A stretch of DNA of 64,000 nt from Obesumbacterium proteus (GTDB lineage Bacteria > Pseudomonadota > Gammaproteobacteria > Enterobacterales > Enterobacteriaceae): the NCBI RefSeq assembly GCF_001586165.1, contig NZ_CP014608.1, positions 248,001 to 312,000 on the forward strand, in the 5' to 3' direction. The translations under genes were made by a program, and so were the position numbers. Below, one piece after another: positions 1 through 8,709 of the stretch. The notes beneath the pieces were generated by a model. The model had not been told where the DNA came from and searched no databases. It saw only the letters and a list, made by a program, of their open reading frames with translations. Position 1 is the first letter of the stretch. Each line of letters starts with the position of its first letter.

Positions 1-2243
1 CGCAGATGCTGCGTGATACGCATCCGTGGCGATAGGAACTCCGCGTGGAGTTTGCTTAGCTTGAGGATCAGCGGAACCTGCAAAATATCAAAAGGCACCG
101 CATCGGCAGGCTGAGCACGCTGTACGTCATTATTAATATATTCCTGCACTTTAATCGTTGGCTGTTGATTCAATAGTTCGCCAAAGGTCGCATCGATTTC
201 AGCGGCGGTATCCAATGGGTCGTAACGTTCATAAGACTCAAGAATAGCGCGCCCAATCGGGCTAAAGATCTGCAACGTCGCCTGCTGACGCAGCGCAGAA
301 ATGCCGCCGTCGCCAAATAGCTTATTCATCAGTTCATCGCTGTCGGCAACGCCCGCCTTCCGGCATGCGTTCTGCAAGGCAGGCAACACATATAAGCGAA
401 TGACATCTAACAAAATATCGTCGCCTGCTAGCTTGAAGCCCTCACGGAAGAGCAATCGAGGAATAATTTTGACGTTGCTGCCAGCACCATCGTCTAAACG
501 GTATTGGGTAATCGCTAAATCGGTAGTGCCACCGCCGATATCAATCGACGCAATACGCAGCGTTTTTCCGGCAACCTCACCTTCCGCCAGCTCGCGGTCG
601 GTTCGCGCCTGACTGGCAAAAAACTCTTCGCTACAGCCGCCAAAATTGACCTGAGTTTCGTTATACAGATACACCATTTGCCCACAGGTCGCTTCGTCCC
701 ATTCCATCTGCACGTCAGGCACCGGCACCGTACTTTCTGCTCGATCGGCTTCGCTGGAGAAATCATGATCGGCCGGATGCCAGCCCATGCTTTTCCATAC
801 CAAGCCAATGGCCTGATACATACGGCGGCGGAAGATTTCGCGCTCCGGTTTTGGCATGGCAGACGGCAGGGTCAAAATAATGCTGCGCAGCTGACGAGGC
901 GCTGAGGAATGCGTCATTTTTAGACGCTGGGCGACGCTGTTTATCTGCATCAGTGCCTGAGCCAATAATTCAGATAACATAAACGTCATCAGTGAACTGC
1001 GGCTGTAGTGCGCAGAAAATACCGGTAAACGCTCGTCTAATGGCTGGTCGTAAAGTGGCTGACCCTGATCGTTTAATAAAAACGTGAGCGGAAGCGCGGT
1101 CGCAGACGGCTCTTGCTGGGCTTGGTGCAGTGCGTTAAAACGCCAGCCGTGCAGGTACTCTTCTTCGTCCCATAGATAGCGGCGCGGGCTAGAAAGTCCC
1201 GTTGAGCCTTCGGTGCCCACTCGCTGCGATGCCATACGGCTGGCTTCTCGGCCAACACGCACAATCGACGGCCAGACAAACGCCTGTTCGCGCCCGCTTT
1301 CTACGGAAAAATTACGCTTACCAAACTCGGCCTGAGAAAACTCAACGCGGCTATCAAACAGTTCGTTATACACATAGTGCGGCTGGCTAAGATCGCGCAG
1401 ATTCAGCTCGTAGGTTTGTTTCAGGCCATTAAGTTCATCGAGATGATCTTCAACCAAAATTCCGCAGGTATGGGAGTTCCCAACATCCATAATCAAATCG
1501 ACATGAACGGTGGGTTCTTGCAGCGTGCTGGTATTGAGCTTAATAGTGGGCACATTAAGCTGTTTGCCGAGCAGATACAGGATATTTAAGTAGTGCGCCT
1601 GATACTCAAACTCGCGTAGCGCGGTTTGGATGCCGACAGAATGCCGATCTTCCTGCTGTATCGCTTGCTGAGTGAAGACCTCGCGCAGCCAGCCATCCAC
1701 CCAAGTGAGATCGAGAAACTCAGCCAGTTCTTCACTGCGATAGGCCAGAGCGAACCCCGCACCGCTTTTGACGTCGTTTTCGCTGGGTTGCAGGGATTCA
1801 TTGCTCTGCCCATCGGCAGAAATGGCCGTATCAAATGCCATGCATACGCGATAGGTATTCCCATCACGATCGGGCTTATCTAGCGCTAAAACCTGCATTC
1901 GCGCCCAGTTGTCAGGCCCACCTAAAAACGTGCGCGGCGGATTAAAACGGAAAAAAGGCAAAGGCAGCCAGATCCCATCCAGCAATTGCAGCGACTGCTC
2001 CAACGAAATACTCGATTCCGGCTTCACCCGTTCCGGTGGCGTACCAGCTGGTGCGGGCAGCCAGTAAGTATCGCTTTCAGCATTGTGCAGTAAACGCAGC
2101 AGAGGCCCATTCGCCGTTTGGCGTACAAATTTGCCGGGGAGCTCCGCCGTGAAATTGGGCTTGAGAGCAAAATCCAAAAACTGAATGCCGCTGTTCTGAA
2201 TGAGCGCAACCTGATGCTTGTAATCGGTGATGGTGGCTAACAT
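1..2243 (-). CDS. srfB: SrfB-family protein, N-terminal part (runs off the window edge)
   Basis: The reading frame is open from the ATG at 2243 to the left edge of the window, about 747 codons, so the C-terminus is missing. Two motifs typical of actin/Hsp70-type ATPase folds are visible: DVGNSHTCG near residue 251 and DIGGGTTDLAI near residue 567. This agrees with the SrfB family (srfABC of Salmonella, named as SsrB-regulated genes), whose biochemical role is unknown. The start lies 18 bp after the srfA stop on the same strand, so the two are likely co-transcribed. The family call rests on remembered similarity and gene order; the ATPase-fold motifs are seen directly. Confidence 0.85.
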   Translation of the reverse strand, partial: MLATITDYKHQVALIQNSGIQFLDFALKPNFTAELPGKFVRQTANGPLLRLLHNAESDTYWLPAPAGTPPERVKPESSISLEQSLQLLDGIWLPLPFFRFNPPRTFLGGPDNWARMQVLALDKPDRDGNTYRVCMAFDTAISADGQSNESLQPSENDVKSGAGFALAYRSEELAEFLDLTWVDGWLREVFTQQAIQQEDRHSVGIQTALREFEYQAHYLNILYLLGKQLNVPTIKLNTSTLQEPTVHVDLIMDVGNSHTCGILVEDHLDELNGLKQTYELNLRDLSQPHYVYNELFDSRVEFSQAEFGKRNFSVESGREQAFVWPSIVRVGREASRMASQRVGTEGSTGLSSPRRYLWDEEEYLHGWRFNALHQAQQEPSATALPLTFLLNDQGQPLYDQPLDERLPVFSAHYSRSSLMTFMLSELLAQALMQINSVAQRLKMTHSSAPRQLRSIILTLPSAMPKPEREIFRRRMYQAIGLVWKSMGWHPADHDFSSEADRAESTVPVPDVQMEWDEATCGQMVYLYNETQVNFGGCSEEFFASQARTDRELAEGEVAGKTLRIASIDIGGGTTDLAITQYRLDDGAGSNVKIIPRLLFREGFKLAGDDILLDVIRLYVLPALQNACRKAGVADSDELMNKLFGDGGISALRQQATLQIFSPIGRAILESYERYDPLDTAAEIDATFGELLNQQPTIKVQEYINNDVQRAQPADAVPFDILQVPLILKLSKLHAEFLSPRMRITQHL

Positions 2244-2261
2244 GGTTTTATTCATCCATTT

Positions 2262-3554
2262 TTACTGAGATGACTTGCTGATGCGCGTCATATTGATTGG
2301 CAAGATAGTGTCGGCGTCATAACGCCCATTGCAGTCGGCCACGCCGTTTTCACCCGACTTACAAATCAACTGTGGGATTTTGTAACGCGAGCCATCGCTG
2401 CATTTGGCTTTGGTGCGGCTGTCGACGACCAAGCTTCCCGAGCTCATAAGCCCCACGGTGACACTGGCGTTACAGCTGATGCCATCGCCATGGATGATTT
2501 TCACGCTGCCTTTGCTATTTTTAATCTGATAAACCAAGCTCGGCGGCTTACCAATGCGCGGGGTTTTAATGTCCAGACTGGCGCGCCATTTGCCATTCAT
2601 AAAACGCGTTGACCCCAATTTCACCGCCTCAGCAGGCATCACCAACGCGTCGGCGGATACCGCTGTTTTTTGAACTTCGACAGGCTTCACCTCCGGCGTT
2701 TTTACCACTTCAACCACCGGCGTTGGTGCGGCTATCTGCGCAACGGGTAAATGCGTTTTTGGTGCAGCGGCACGGGATGGCAGAGCCCGTTTTTCACTCT
2801 CAGGGGCGGTTTTCTTCACCGTCTCCGAGGATTTCACCACCGGTTTAGGCGCGTCGCTTTTGGCCCGAATTTGGTAGAAAAGTATCCCCAACACCGCCAG
2901 CGCCAGCGGTAACCACCACAGCTGACGCCACTCTCGGCGGCGTACCACTTTGCTGGGTTCCGTTGCTGCTGTATCAGCATTCTGCGGTGCTTGTTCGGTT
3001 AGCTTGAGTGCAGGGATAGCGGGCGGTTTCGGGGTTTCAGTGATTCTAATTTCGCTTGGCGCAGCATCACTCAGTGCGGCTCTCAAACAATCAAAAGCAT
3101 CGGCTCTGGATTTTTTATCCAGATTCACAAAGCCCCAAAAAGTGAGCACCGGTTTGCCATCCACCAAGAAAACATGATTAGCACCGGGGAACTGCATGGC
3201 TTTCGCTAACAAAATGCCGAACAGGCGCAAAGCCGATTTCTCTGACAGTTGAGCCTTCTGGCTGAGTTCATTCACTGTCTGTTGGCAATGTTCTAGCTGG
3301 CTCAGCGCAGAAGCGCGCTCTTCATCGCTCGCGGCAATCCACGAAGTTATTTTTCCTGAGATGGGCGCGTACCAATCAATACGATCGCCGCCTTCATTAG
3401 GCTGTGGGATCGCCAACATATCGGCGATACTTTGCTGATGACGCAGGCGTAGCGTTTCTCTTAGCTGTAGCGCTGAAGCGTAAACAGGCTGGCCGTTTTC
3501 GCCCAACGCGAGAAAATCATCCAAGCTGCCGCTGCGTAATAATTGTTTTGCCAC
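2262..3554 (-). CDS. srfA: SrfA-family protein with one membrane segment
   Basis: About 430 residues. I chose the GTG at 3554, which has AAAGG seven bases upstream and begins VAKQLLRSGSLDDFLALGE, the conserved-looking start. An ATG at 3617 would add 21 residues that look non-coding. A cytoplasmic N-terminal half is followed by one hydrophobic segment (WWLPLALAVLGILFYQI, about residues 213-229), a Pro/Lys/Ala-rich linker and a C-terminal domain with several cysteines that is probably periplasmic. It sits directly upstream of srfB. SrfA of Salmonella has been linked to host signalling, but this long form is of unknown function. The family call is good; the function is open. Confidence 0.8.
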   Translation of the reverse strand: MAKQLLRSGSLDDFLALGENGQPVYASALQLRETLRLRHQQSIADMLAIPQPNEGGDRIDWYAPISGKITSWIAASDEERASALSQLEHCQQTVNELSQKAQLSEKSALRLFGILLAKAMQFPGANHVFLVDGKPVLTFWGFVNLDKKSRADAFDCLRAALSDAAPSEIRITETPKPPAIPALKLTEQAPQNADTAATEPSKVVRRREWRQLWWLPLALAVLGILFYQIRAKSDAPKPVVKSSETVKKTAPESEKRALPSRAAAPKTHLPVAQIAAPTPVVEVVKTPEVKPVEVQKTAVSADALVMPAEAVKLGSTRFMNGKWRASLDIKTPRIGKPPSLVYQIKNSKGSVKIIHGDGISCNASVTVGLMSSGSLVVDSRTKAKCSDGSRYKIPQLICKSGENGVADCNGRYDADTILPINMTRISKSSQ

Positions 3555-3881
3555 GAAATAACCTTTTGATAGACGTCTGACTACAACGGCTACTTTAGAT
3601 CTTCTCTCTACAATCAAACGGTCAAAAAAGTGGCTAAAATGGTGGCTACTAAGCCAATCAATTCACGTACTTGTGCTTTACTTTAGTCATTCTAGGCAAG
3701 TTCTATCCTTCTTCTAGCTGCTCCCAGCCCCCTTTTATCGCCTCCGCCTTCATCTCGTTGCTGGTTTTAATGGCTCTAGCAATATATTCATTTGAAATTA
3801 AAATCACGCTACAAAGACATAAAACACCCACACAATTTAAATTTAATGATTTTAATTGTGAAATATTTGTTTATTTAAGTA

Positions 3882-3908
3882 TAAAGTTTAACCACTCCAG
3901 GCCGACAA
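3882..3908 (+). promoter_or_regulatory. Sigma-28 (FliA) flagellar promoter for the chemoreceptor
   Basis: TAAAGTTT, 11 bases, then GCCGACAA: one mismatch to the FliA consensus TAAAGTTT-N11-GCCGATAA. Transcription would start near 3915, about 55 bp before the ATG at 3969. The rest of the 3555-3968 gap is AT-rich, and an open frame at 3671-3979 in it has no coding character. A class-3 flagellar promoter fits the downstream chemoreceptor. Confidence 0.8.
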
Positions 3909-3968
3909 TCATTCTTAGCTCACTCTCTCTTTTCGCTACGCTTCAAGCACACGTTAAGGATTGTCCGG

Positions 3969-5513
3969 ATGCGCAATAACCAACCGATTACCCAGCAAGA
4001 ATATACGCTAGCAGACGACGCAACGCTGATGTCGACAACCGATCCCAATAGCTACATCACCTATGCGAATGCCAGTTTTATCGAAGCGAGTGGTTTCACC
4101 GCCGAAGAGATCATTAAGCAACCCCACAACGTCGTTCGCCATCCGGATATGCCACCGCAGGTTTTTGCAGATATGTGGGCAACGCTAAAACAGGGCGAAC
4201 CTTGGACAGGATTGGTTAAAAACCGTCGGAAAAACGGGGGGTTTTATTGGGTGCGCGCCAACGCCGTACCGGTTGTGAGAGGCGGGAAAACCGTCGGATT
4301 TATGTCAGTCCGCACTAAAGCCTCTAACGAAGAAATAGCAAAAGCCAGCCAGCTTTATGAGCAGATGAATCAGAATAAACTCGGTAGCCGACGAGTGCAT
4401 AAAGGATTGTTATTACGCTCAGGTTTTTGGCGCTGGACATCAATCATGAAAACCATGCCCTTACGTTGGAGAATTCGCACCGCGCTGTTTGCCCTCCTCC
4501 CGCTTTCCATTGCAACGGTGAGTGCCTTGAATGTCGAGCATCTGGCGCTAGGCATTTTCTCTGCGGCCATGGCGCTGTTTCTTATCCTGATCTCGGCATG
4601 GTTAGAATCACAAATATCTCGCCCGCTAGAACGGGTTTGCCAACAGGCATTGCGGGTCGCCACCGGCGCGAGTCATAACGTGGAGCATATGAATCGCGTT
4701 GATGAAATTGGTGTGACGCTACGCGCCATTGGTCAATTAGGGCTGATGTTCCGTTGGCTCGTTAATGACGTGAGTGGGCAGGTGATCAACGTGCGCAGCG
4801 CCAGCGACGAACTGGCACAGGGCAATATTGACCTCAGCGCCCGCACGAAGCAAACCGCGGCAAACGTGCAGCAAACGGCGTCAACCATGACGCAAATGAC
4901 GATTACGGTGCAAAACAATACGGAAACGGCAGCCAAAGCCGATCAGTTATCCATTTCAGCGAGCAGCGCGGCAACTAACGGCGGTCAGGTGATGGAAACC
5001 GTGATTGCGACCATGGATGAGATCGCCAGCAGCACTAAAAAAATCGCCTCTATCACCAGCCTTATCGATAGCATTGCTTTTCAAACCAATATCTTGGCGC
5101 TCAACGCAGCCGTCGAGGCCGCACGAGCAGGGGAAGATGGAAAAGGTTTTGCCGTGGTCGCAGGTGAAGTGCGTAACTTAGCCCAACGCAGCGCAAGCGC
5201 CGCGAGCGAAATTAAAAGCCTGATCGAGGCCAGCGCGGAAAAAGTCCAAAGCGGCACAAATCAGGTTCATACGGCCGGAAGTACCATGCGGGATATCGTT
5301 GAGCAGGTGAGAAATGTCACCGATCTTATTGCACAGATTAGCGCCGCCACCTCAGAACAGGGGGCCGGACTCAATGAGGTCAGTCGAGCCATTGATGAGC
5401 TTGATCGCATCACCCATCAAAATGCCGTTTTGGTACAAGAAGGTGCAGAAGCCTCAGCTAAAGTAAAACAGCAGGCCATGTGGCTCGTCGATGCAGTGAC
5501 CGTATTTAGATAG
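3969..5513 (+). CDS. PAS-containing methyl-accepting chemotaxis protein, Aer-like
   Basis: 514 residues. The N-terminal PAS domain (about 10-120: DPNSYITYANASFIEASGF, then a segment with VVRHPDMPPQVF and W-G-VKNRRKNGGFYWV) is of the Aer type, which binds FAD and senses redox or energy state. A hydrophobic stretch around 168-215 anchors it to the inner membrane, followed by a HAMP-like part and the coiled-coil signalling domain. The hairpin tip is intact (DSIAFQTNILALNAAVEAARAGEDGKGFAVVA). There is no periplasmic sensor domain and no C-terminal NWETF-type CheR tether, both as in Aer. The sigma-28 promoter upstream ties it to flagellar expression. It is called Aer-like rather than aer because many enterobacteria carry several paralogues. 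Confidence 0.9.
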   Translation: MRNNQPITQQEYTLADDATLMSTTDPNSYITYANASFIEASGFTAEEIIKQPHNVVRHPDMPPQVFADMWATLKQGEPWTGLVKNRRKNGGFYWVRANAVPVVRGGKTVGFMSVRTKASNEEIAKASQLYEQMNQNKLGSRRVHKGLLLRSGFWRWTSIMKTMPLRWRIRTALFALLPLSIATVSALNVEHLALGIFSAAMALFLILISAWLESQISRPLERVCQQALRVATGASHNVEHMNRVDEIGVTLRAIGQLGLMFRWLVNDVSGQVINVRSASDELAQGNIDLSARTKQTAANVQQTASTMTQMTITVQNNTETAAKADQLSISASSAATNGGQVMETVIATMDEIASSTKKIASITSLIDSIAFQTNILALNAAVEAARAGEDGKGFAVVAGEVRNLAQRSASAASEIKSLIEASAEKVQSGTNQVHTAGSTMRDIVEQVRNVTDLIAQISAATSEQGAGLNEVSRAIDELDRITHQNAVLVQEGAEASAKVKQQAMWLVDAVTVFR

Positions 5514-5524
5514 TTGTCAGCGTC

Positions 5525-5555
5525 CCCATCCGGCCTAATCGCGAGGCGGGATGGG
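5525..5555 (+). other. Weak hairpin after the chemoreceptor gene
   Basis: CCCATCCGGCC and GGCGGGATGGG can pair with one mismatch around a short loop, just after the stop at 5513. No U-tract follows, so it may be a weak or Rho-assisted 3' end. The remaining bases up to the next gene show nothing firm. Confidence 0.35.
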
Positions 5556-5730
5556 TGAATCATGTCCTTCTCTTTGAATTAATCTTAGATCTATTCATTT
5601 CTGAAATCTGCGCCATATAGGCTATGCTCCATTCAGAGCAAGGCAAAAGCATTATTTCTTACGTAAAAATCATCCACAGATGAAATTATTGGCCATTGAA
5701 GGCCGCTTCAATATCAATCAGGAGAAAGGT

Positions 5731-7407
5731 TTGTCCGATACCCCCGCAACGCCCCAATGCAGCCGACGATTTACCCCGCAAAGGATTATTAATATCTGCT
5801 TCTTTGCTGTTTTCGTTTTTACATCGTTACTTTTCTGGCGTCAGGGGCAAGTGCTGAACAACGGCTATCAGGCAAGTCAATTAAACCGGCTGGAAAACGT
5901 GAGCGCGCAGCTTGGAAGCCGCATGCAGTTTCGTTTAGATAACCTGCTTTTCTTACGCAATTACATGCGCTATATGCTTTCTCAGCCCATCATGCCGGAG
6001 CAAAAACGGCTGCTTGAAGCTGAAATGGCCACGCTGCGCGTGCAGGATATCTGGCAAACCGGTCATAGCCATTCAGCATCGCCGCCGCTCAATGGGATCG
6101 GCGATAATCAAATGGGTTTACTTCCCTCAAGCGACCGTCCGAATAACGACCTGTGGCTAACAGAGCTCAATGCCGCGATGCGTCTAAAAGCGTTACTGCC
6201 ACTCACCAATCTTAATCAGGCGTTACAGCCGCGTATTTACTATATCTCGCGCTCAGGCTTCTACTTGTCTTCAGCGCCACCACGGGATAAGTCGCTGATT
6301 TCAGGACTGTATACGCATATGTTGGCGCGGCCTTACTTCCCGATGGCGACACCAGAAGCAAATCCACATCGAAAAGCGTTTTGGAGCCGCATGTTTGACA
6401 ATCAGCAAGACGGGATGCTGATCAGTGCAACTGCGCCCGTCGATTATGGCGATCGTTGGTGGGGAATTCTGGGGATGGATTTCTCGATTAAAAGACTCAA
6501 TTACTATCTGCAAGCGGCGCTGCCTTCCCATCCGCACAGCGTTTTTATGCTGTATGACAGTCACTTTGAACCGATCACTTCTTCCGACAGCAACTGGTAT
6601 CGCGGTAAATACTTTTCTGAGGCACAACGTCTCTTACTACAGAAAGCCGTATTAAAGCAAAGCGAAGGGACAATCCGTATCGGCACCAGTTTTGTGACCT
6701 TTACCCGAATGGAAAATCCGAATATCACCTTGATTAGTCTACAATCCTTACGTCAAGGCTTGCAGGATCAGTATGGCCGTATCAGCCTGACGCTGGTCGC
6801 GCTGTGGTGTCTCTTTGTTATCACGCTGATTGGCACTCATTACGTCATATCGCGGCTAGTGCGCAATATGGAAACCTTACAAAATCGGCTGAGCTGGCGC
6901 GCAGAGCATGATCCGTTAACCGAACTGCTCAACCGACGTGGTTTCTTTGATAAAGCCGAAGAGATAACACGCAAAGGCCAGTGCTATGGGCGTTCCATGG
7001 CTATCATTCAGGTCGATTTAGATAAGTTCAAGAATATCAATGATGTTTATGGCCACCACGTTGGCGATTTGGCGCTTAAACATGCCGCAGATACGATGAC
7101 ATCAATGCTACGCAAGCAGGACATCATTGGCCGCATTGGCGGCGAGGAGTTCTGCATCATGCTGCCAAACGCCGTACTTTCTGAGGCGGTGGCGATTGCG
7201 GAACGCATTCACGCACAGCTTAATCGCCAAAATCTGATACTTTCTGACGGTAGAACCGTGGAAGTCACCGCATCAATGGGGGTTTCTGCCTGTTCAGGGA
7301 CAACAGGTTGCAGTATAGAGAGCTTACAATCGCAGGCCGATAAACGCCTGTATCTCGCGAAAACGGCAGGACGTAACCAAGTTTGTGCCAGCGATATGGA
7401 TGCATAA
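5731..7407 (+). CDS. Membrane-bound diguanylate cyclase (GGDEF)
   Basis: About 558 residues from a TTG at 5731, preceded by GGAG at a six-base spacing. The in-frame ATG at 5680 lacks a ribosome site and would add 17 residues. One membrane helix (about residues 19-37), a large periplasmic sensor region to about 355, a second helix (LTLVALWCLFVITLIGTHYV) and a C-terminal GGDEF domain are visible. The active site reads GGEEF, and RKQD stands five residues before it, which is the allosteric c-di-GMP inhibition site. It should therefore make c-di-GMP from two GTP and be feedback-inhibited. The layout resembles DgcJ-type enzymes; the signal sensed is unknown. It lies after a chemoreceptor, a suggestive motility-related neighbour, but shared control is not shown. 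Confidence 0.9.
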   Translation: MSDTPATPQCSRRFTPQRIINICFFAVFVFTSLLFWRQGQVLNNGYQASQLNRLENVSAQLGSRMQFRLDNLLFLRNYMRYMLSQPIMPEQKRLLEAEMATLRVQDIWQTGHSHSASPPLNGIGDNQMGLLPSSDRPNNDLWLTELNAAMRLKALLPLTNLNQALQPRIYYISRSGFYLSSAPPRDKSLISGLYTHMLARPYFPMATPEANPHRKAFWSRMFDNQQDGMLISATAPVDYGDRWWGILGMDFSIKRLNYYLQAALPSHPHSVFMLYDSHFEPITSSDSNWYRGKYFSEAQRLLLQKAVLKQSEGTIRIGTSFVTFTRMENPNITLISLQSLRQGLQDQYGRISLTLVALWCLFVITLIGTHYVISRLVRNMETLQNRLSWRAEHDPLTELLNRRGFFDKAEEITRKGQCYGRSMAIIQVDLDKFKNINDVYGHHVGDLALKHAADTMTSMLRKQDIIGRIGGEEFCIMLPNAVLSEAVAIAERIHAQLNRQNLILSDGRTVEVTASMGVSACSGTTGCSIESLQSQADKRLYLAKTAGRNQVCASDMDA

Positions 7408-7880
7408 CCCGTCAGCGACGTGTCGATAAAAGTGACCCCGATCACATTTTGTATCTGCATGAATTATATAAATATTCGTGCAGATTTATTTTCCTTTCAA
7501 GAAACTTCTTAGCCGTAGATATATTTAAACTAAATCCTATTTAACGAATATTTATTCTTTAAACGAGAAATAATGTTATTTATCGTCATATTCAAAAATA
7601 ATAAAAATAAGTAAATTTCCGACCATGCTTTCTATACATAAATTTACTCATTACATGAAAGAATAAGCGATGTTTATTTTAAGTCCGTAGCGAAATTACG
7701 ATGCTTAAATATCAATCGCTTGTAAACGTTATAAATAAGACTATTCCTATCAGAAGTGGGTTTTCGCTAAACGAAAACTAAACAAACTTATACAAAAAAC
7801 ACTACTCATTGATTTTATTAATAAAAAAATAATTCAATTTTCGTACAGGGATCGCTATTATTATCTAGCGTCTTCATTTT
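7408..7880. other. AT-rich intergenic region without a recognisable gene
   Basis: About 470 bp of strongly AT-rich sequence between the diguanylate cyclase and the porin promoter. I see no open frame with coding character and no terminator with a clean U-tract. The composition would suit binding by H-NS-like proteins, which is inference only. Confidence 0.5.
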
Positions 7881-7922
7881 TGTGACAACTGTCACATGAT
7901 GATATAGTTTCACAAGTAAAAT
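7881..7922 (+). promoter_or_regulatory. CRP-type activator site and -10 element for the outer-membrane protein gene
   Basis: TGTGACAACTGTCACA at 7881-7896 is a perfect match to the CRP core TGTGA-N6-TCACA. TAAAAT at 7917-7922 can serve as the -10 hexamer (5 of 6 bases), which puts the start near 7929 and the CRP centre about 41 bp upstream, the class II spacing. The resulting leader is only about 16 nt and contains the ribosome site TTGGAA. Confidence 0.7.
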
Positions 7923-7944
7923 ACTTATTAAGTTGGAATCTATC

Positions 7945-8577
7945 ATGAAAAAATTAACTAGCCTGGCCGTAATTATCGGCTTAGCAACTTCTGTTTCTGC
8001 TTTTGCTGCTAACTCTGAAAACACTGGCTATTATGCTGGTGCTAAAATGGGTACCAGCCTGGAGCAAATCCACGGCCAGAAATCTGCAACTGGTAACAGC
8101 GTACCACGTGACACCAAACAAGCTGGCACCGCTGGCCTGGTATTCGGTTATAACTTCCAGAATGAATTCAACCTGCCAGTTCGTGCAGAATTAGATTATT
8201 CATTCCGTGATACTACTGATACCGATCACTTCATCAAAGCTGACAACACTCGTACTCACAACCGTGTACGTCTGCAGACCGCTATGCTGAACGGTTACTA
8301 CGACATCAATACCGACACTGCTTTCACTCCATACATCAGTGCTGGTATCGGTTACGCTAACGTAAACCTGAAAAACACTCAGGATGGTGCAAGCCACACT
8401 GGTAACGGTGATAACTTCGCATGGAGCGTTGGTACTGGCGTTTCTTACGCTATCAACAACCACATGGATCTGGATCTGGGCTACAAATACCTGGACGCTG
8501 GCGATGCAACTGCACAAGCGTCCAAAGTTAAAGTGGCTACCCACGATTTCACCGCTGGTGTTAACTACTACTTCTAA
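7945..8577 (+). CDS. Small outer-membrane beta-barrel protein
   Basis: 210 residues starting at MKKLTS (ATG 7945, GGA eight bases upstream); an upstream in-frame ATG at 7933 is less likely. A Sec signal peptide ends at VSAFAA before NSENTGYYAG. The mature part alternates polar and hydrophobic residues in the way of an eight-stranded barrel, with strands such as YYAGAKMG, FVRAELDYSF-like segments and YISAGIGYAN. It ends in an aromatic residue (NYYF), the C-terminal signature for BAM insertion. Codon use looks like that of a highly expressed gene. It belongs to the OmpA-like/opacity-type barrel superfamily (OMP_b-brl); I cannot name the orthologue. Function could be adhesion or envelope stability. 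Confidence 0.85.
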   Translation: MKKLTSLAVIIGLATSVSAFAANSENTGYYAGAKMGTSLEQIHGQKSATGNSVPRDTKQAGTAGLVFGYNFQNEFNLPVRAELDYSFRDTTDTDHFIKADNTRTHNRVRLQTAMLNGYYDINTDTAFTPYISAGIGYANVNLKNTQDGASHTGNGDNFAWSVGTGVSYAINNHMDLDLGYKYLDAGDATAQASKVKVATHDFTAGVNYYF

Positions 8578-8630
8578 GACCTTTTCTTCTAAGCTTTATG
8601 CTTAGAGAATGTCTGGTAAGTATGAGTCAT

Positions 8631-8658
8631 AAAAAACCCGCCATTGGCGGGTTTTTTT
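8631..8658. terminator. Bidirectional Rho-independent terminator
   Basis: AAAAAACCCGCC, ATT, GGCGGGTTTTTTT: a strong stem with A and T runs on both sides. It can end the outer-membrane protein transcript from the left and the hydrolase transcript arriving from the right. Confidence 0.9.
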
Positions 8659-8709
8659 ACGTTTGAATTTTACGTCTAAAAACAATTTACGTCTAAAAAC
8701 AAAGGGGCT

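Noticed and set aside
3671..3979. 102-codon open frame before the chemoreceptor
   Set aside because: It contains the sigma-28 promoter and AT-rich spacer, overlaps the real start and has no ribosome site.
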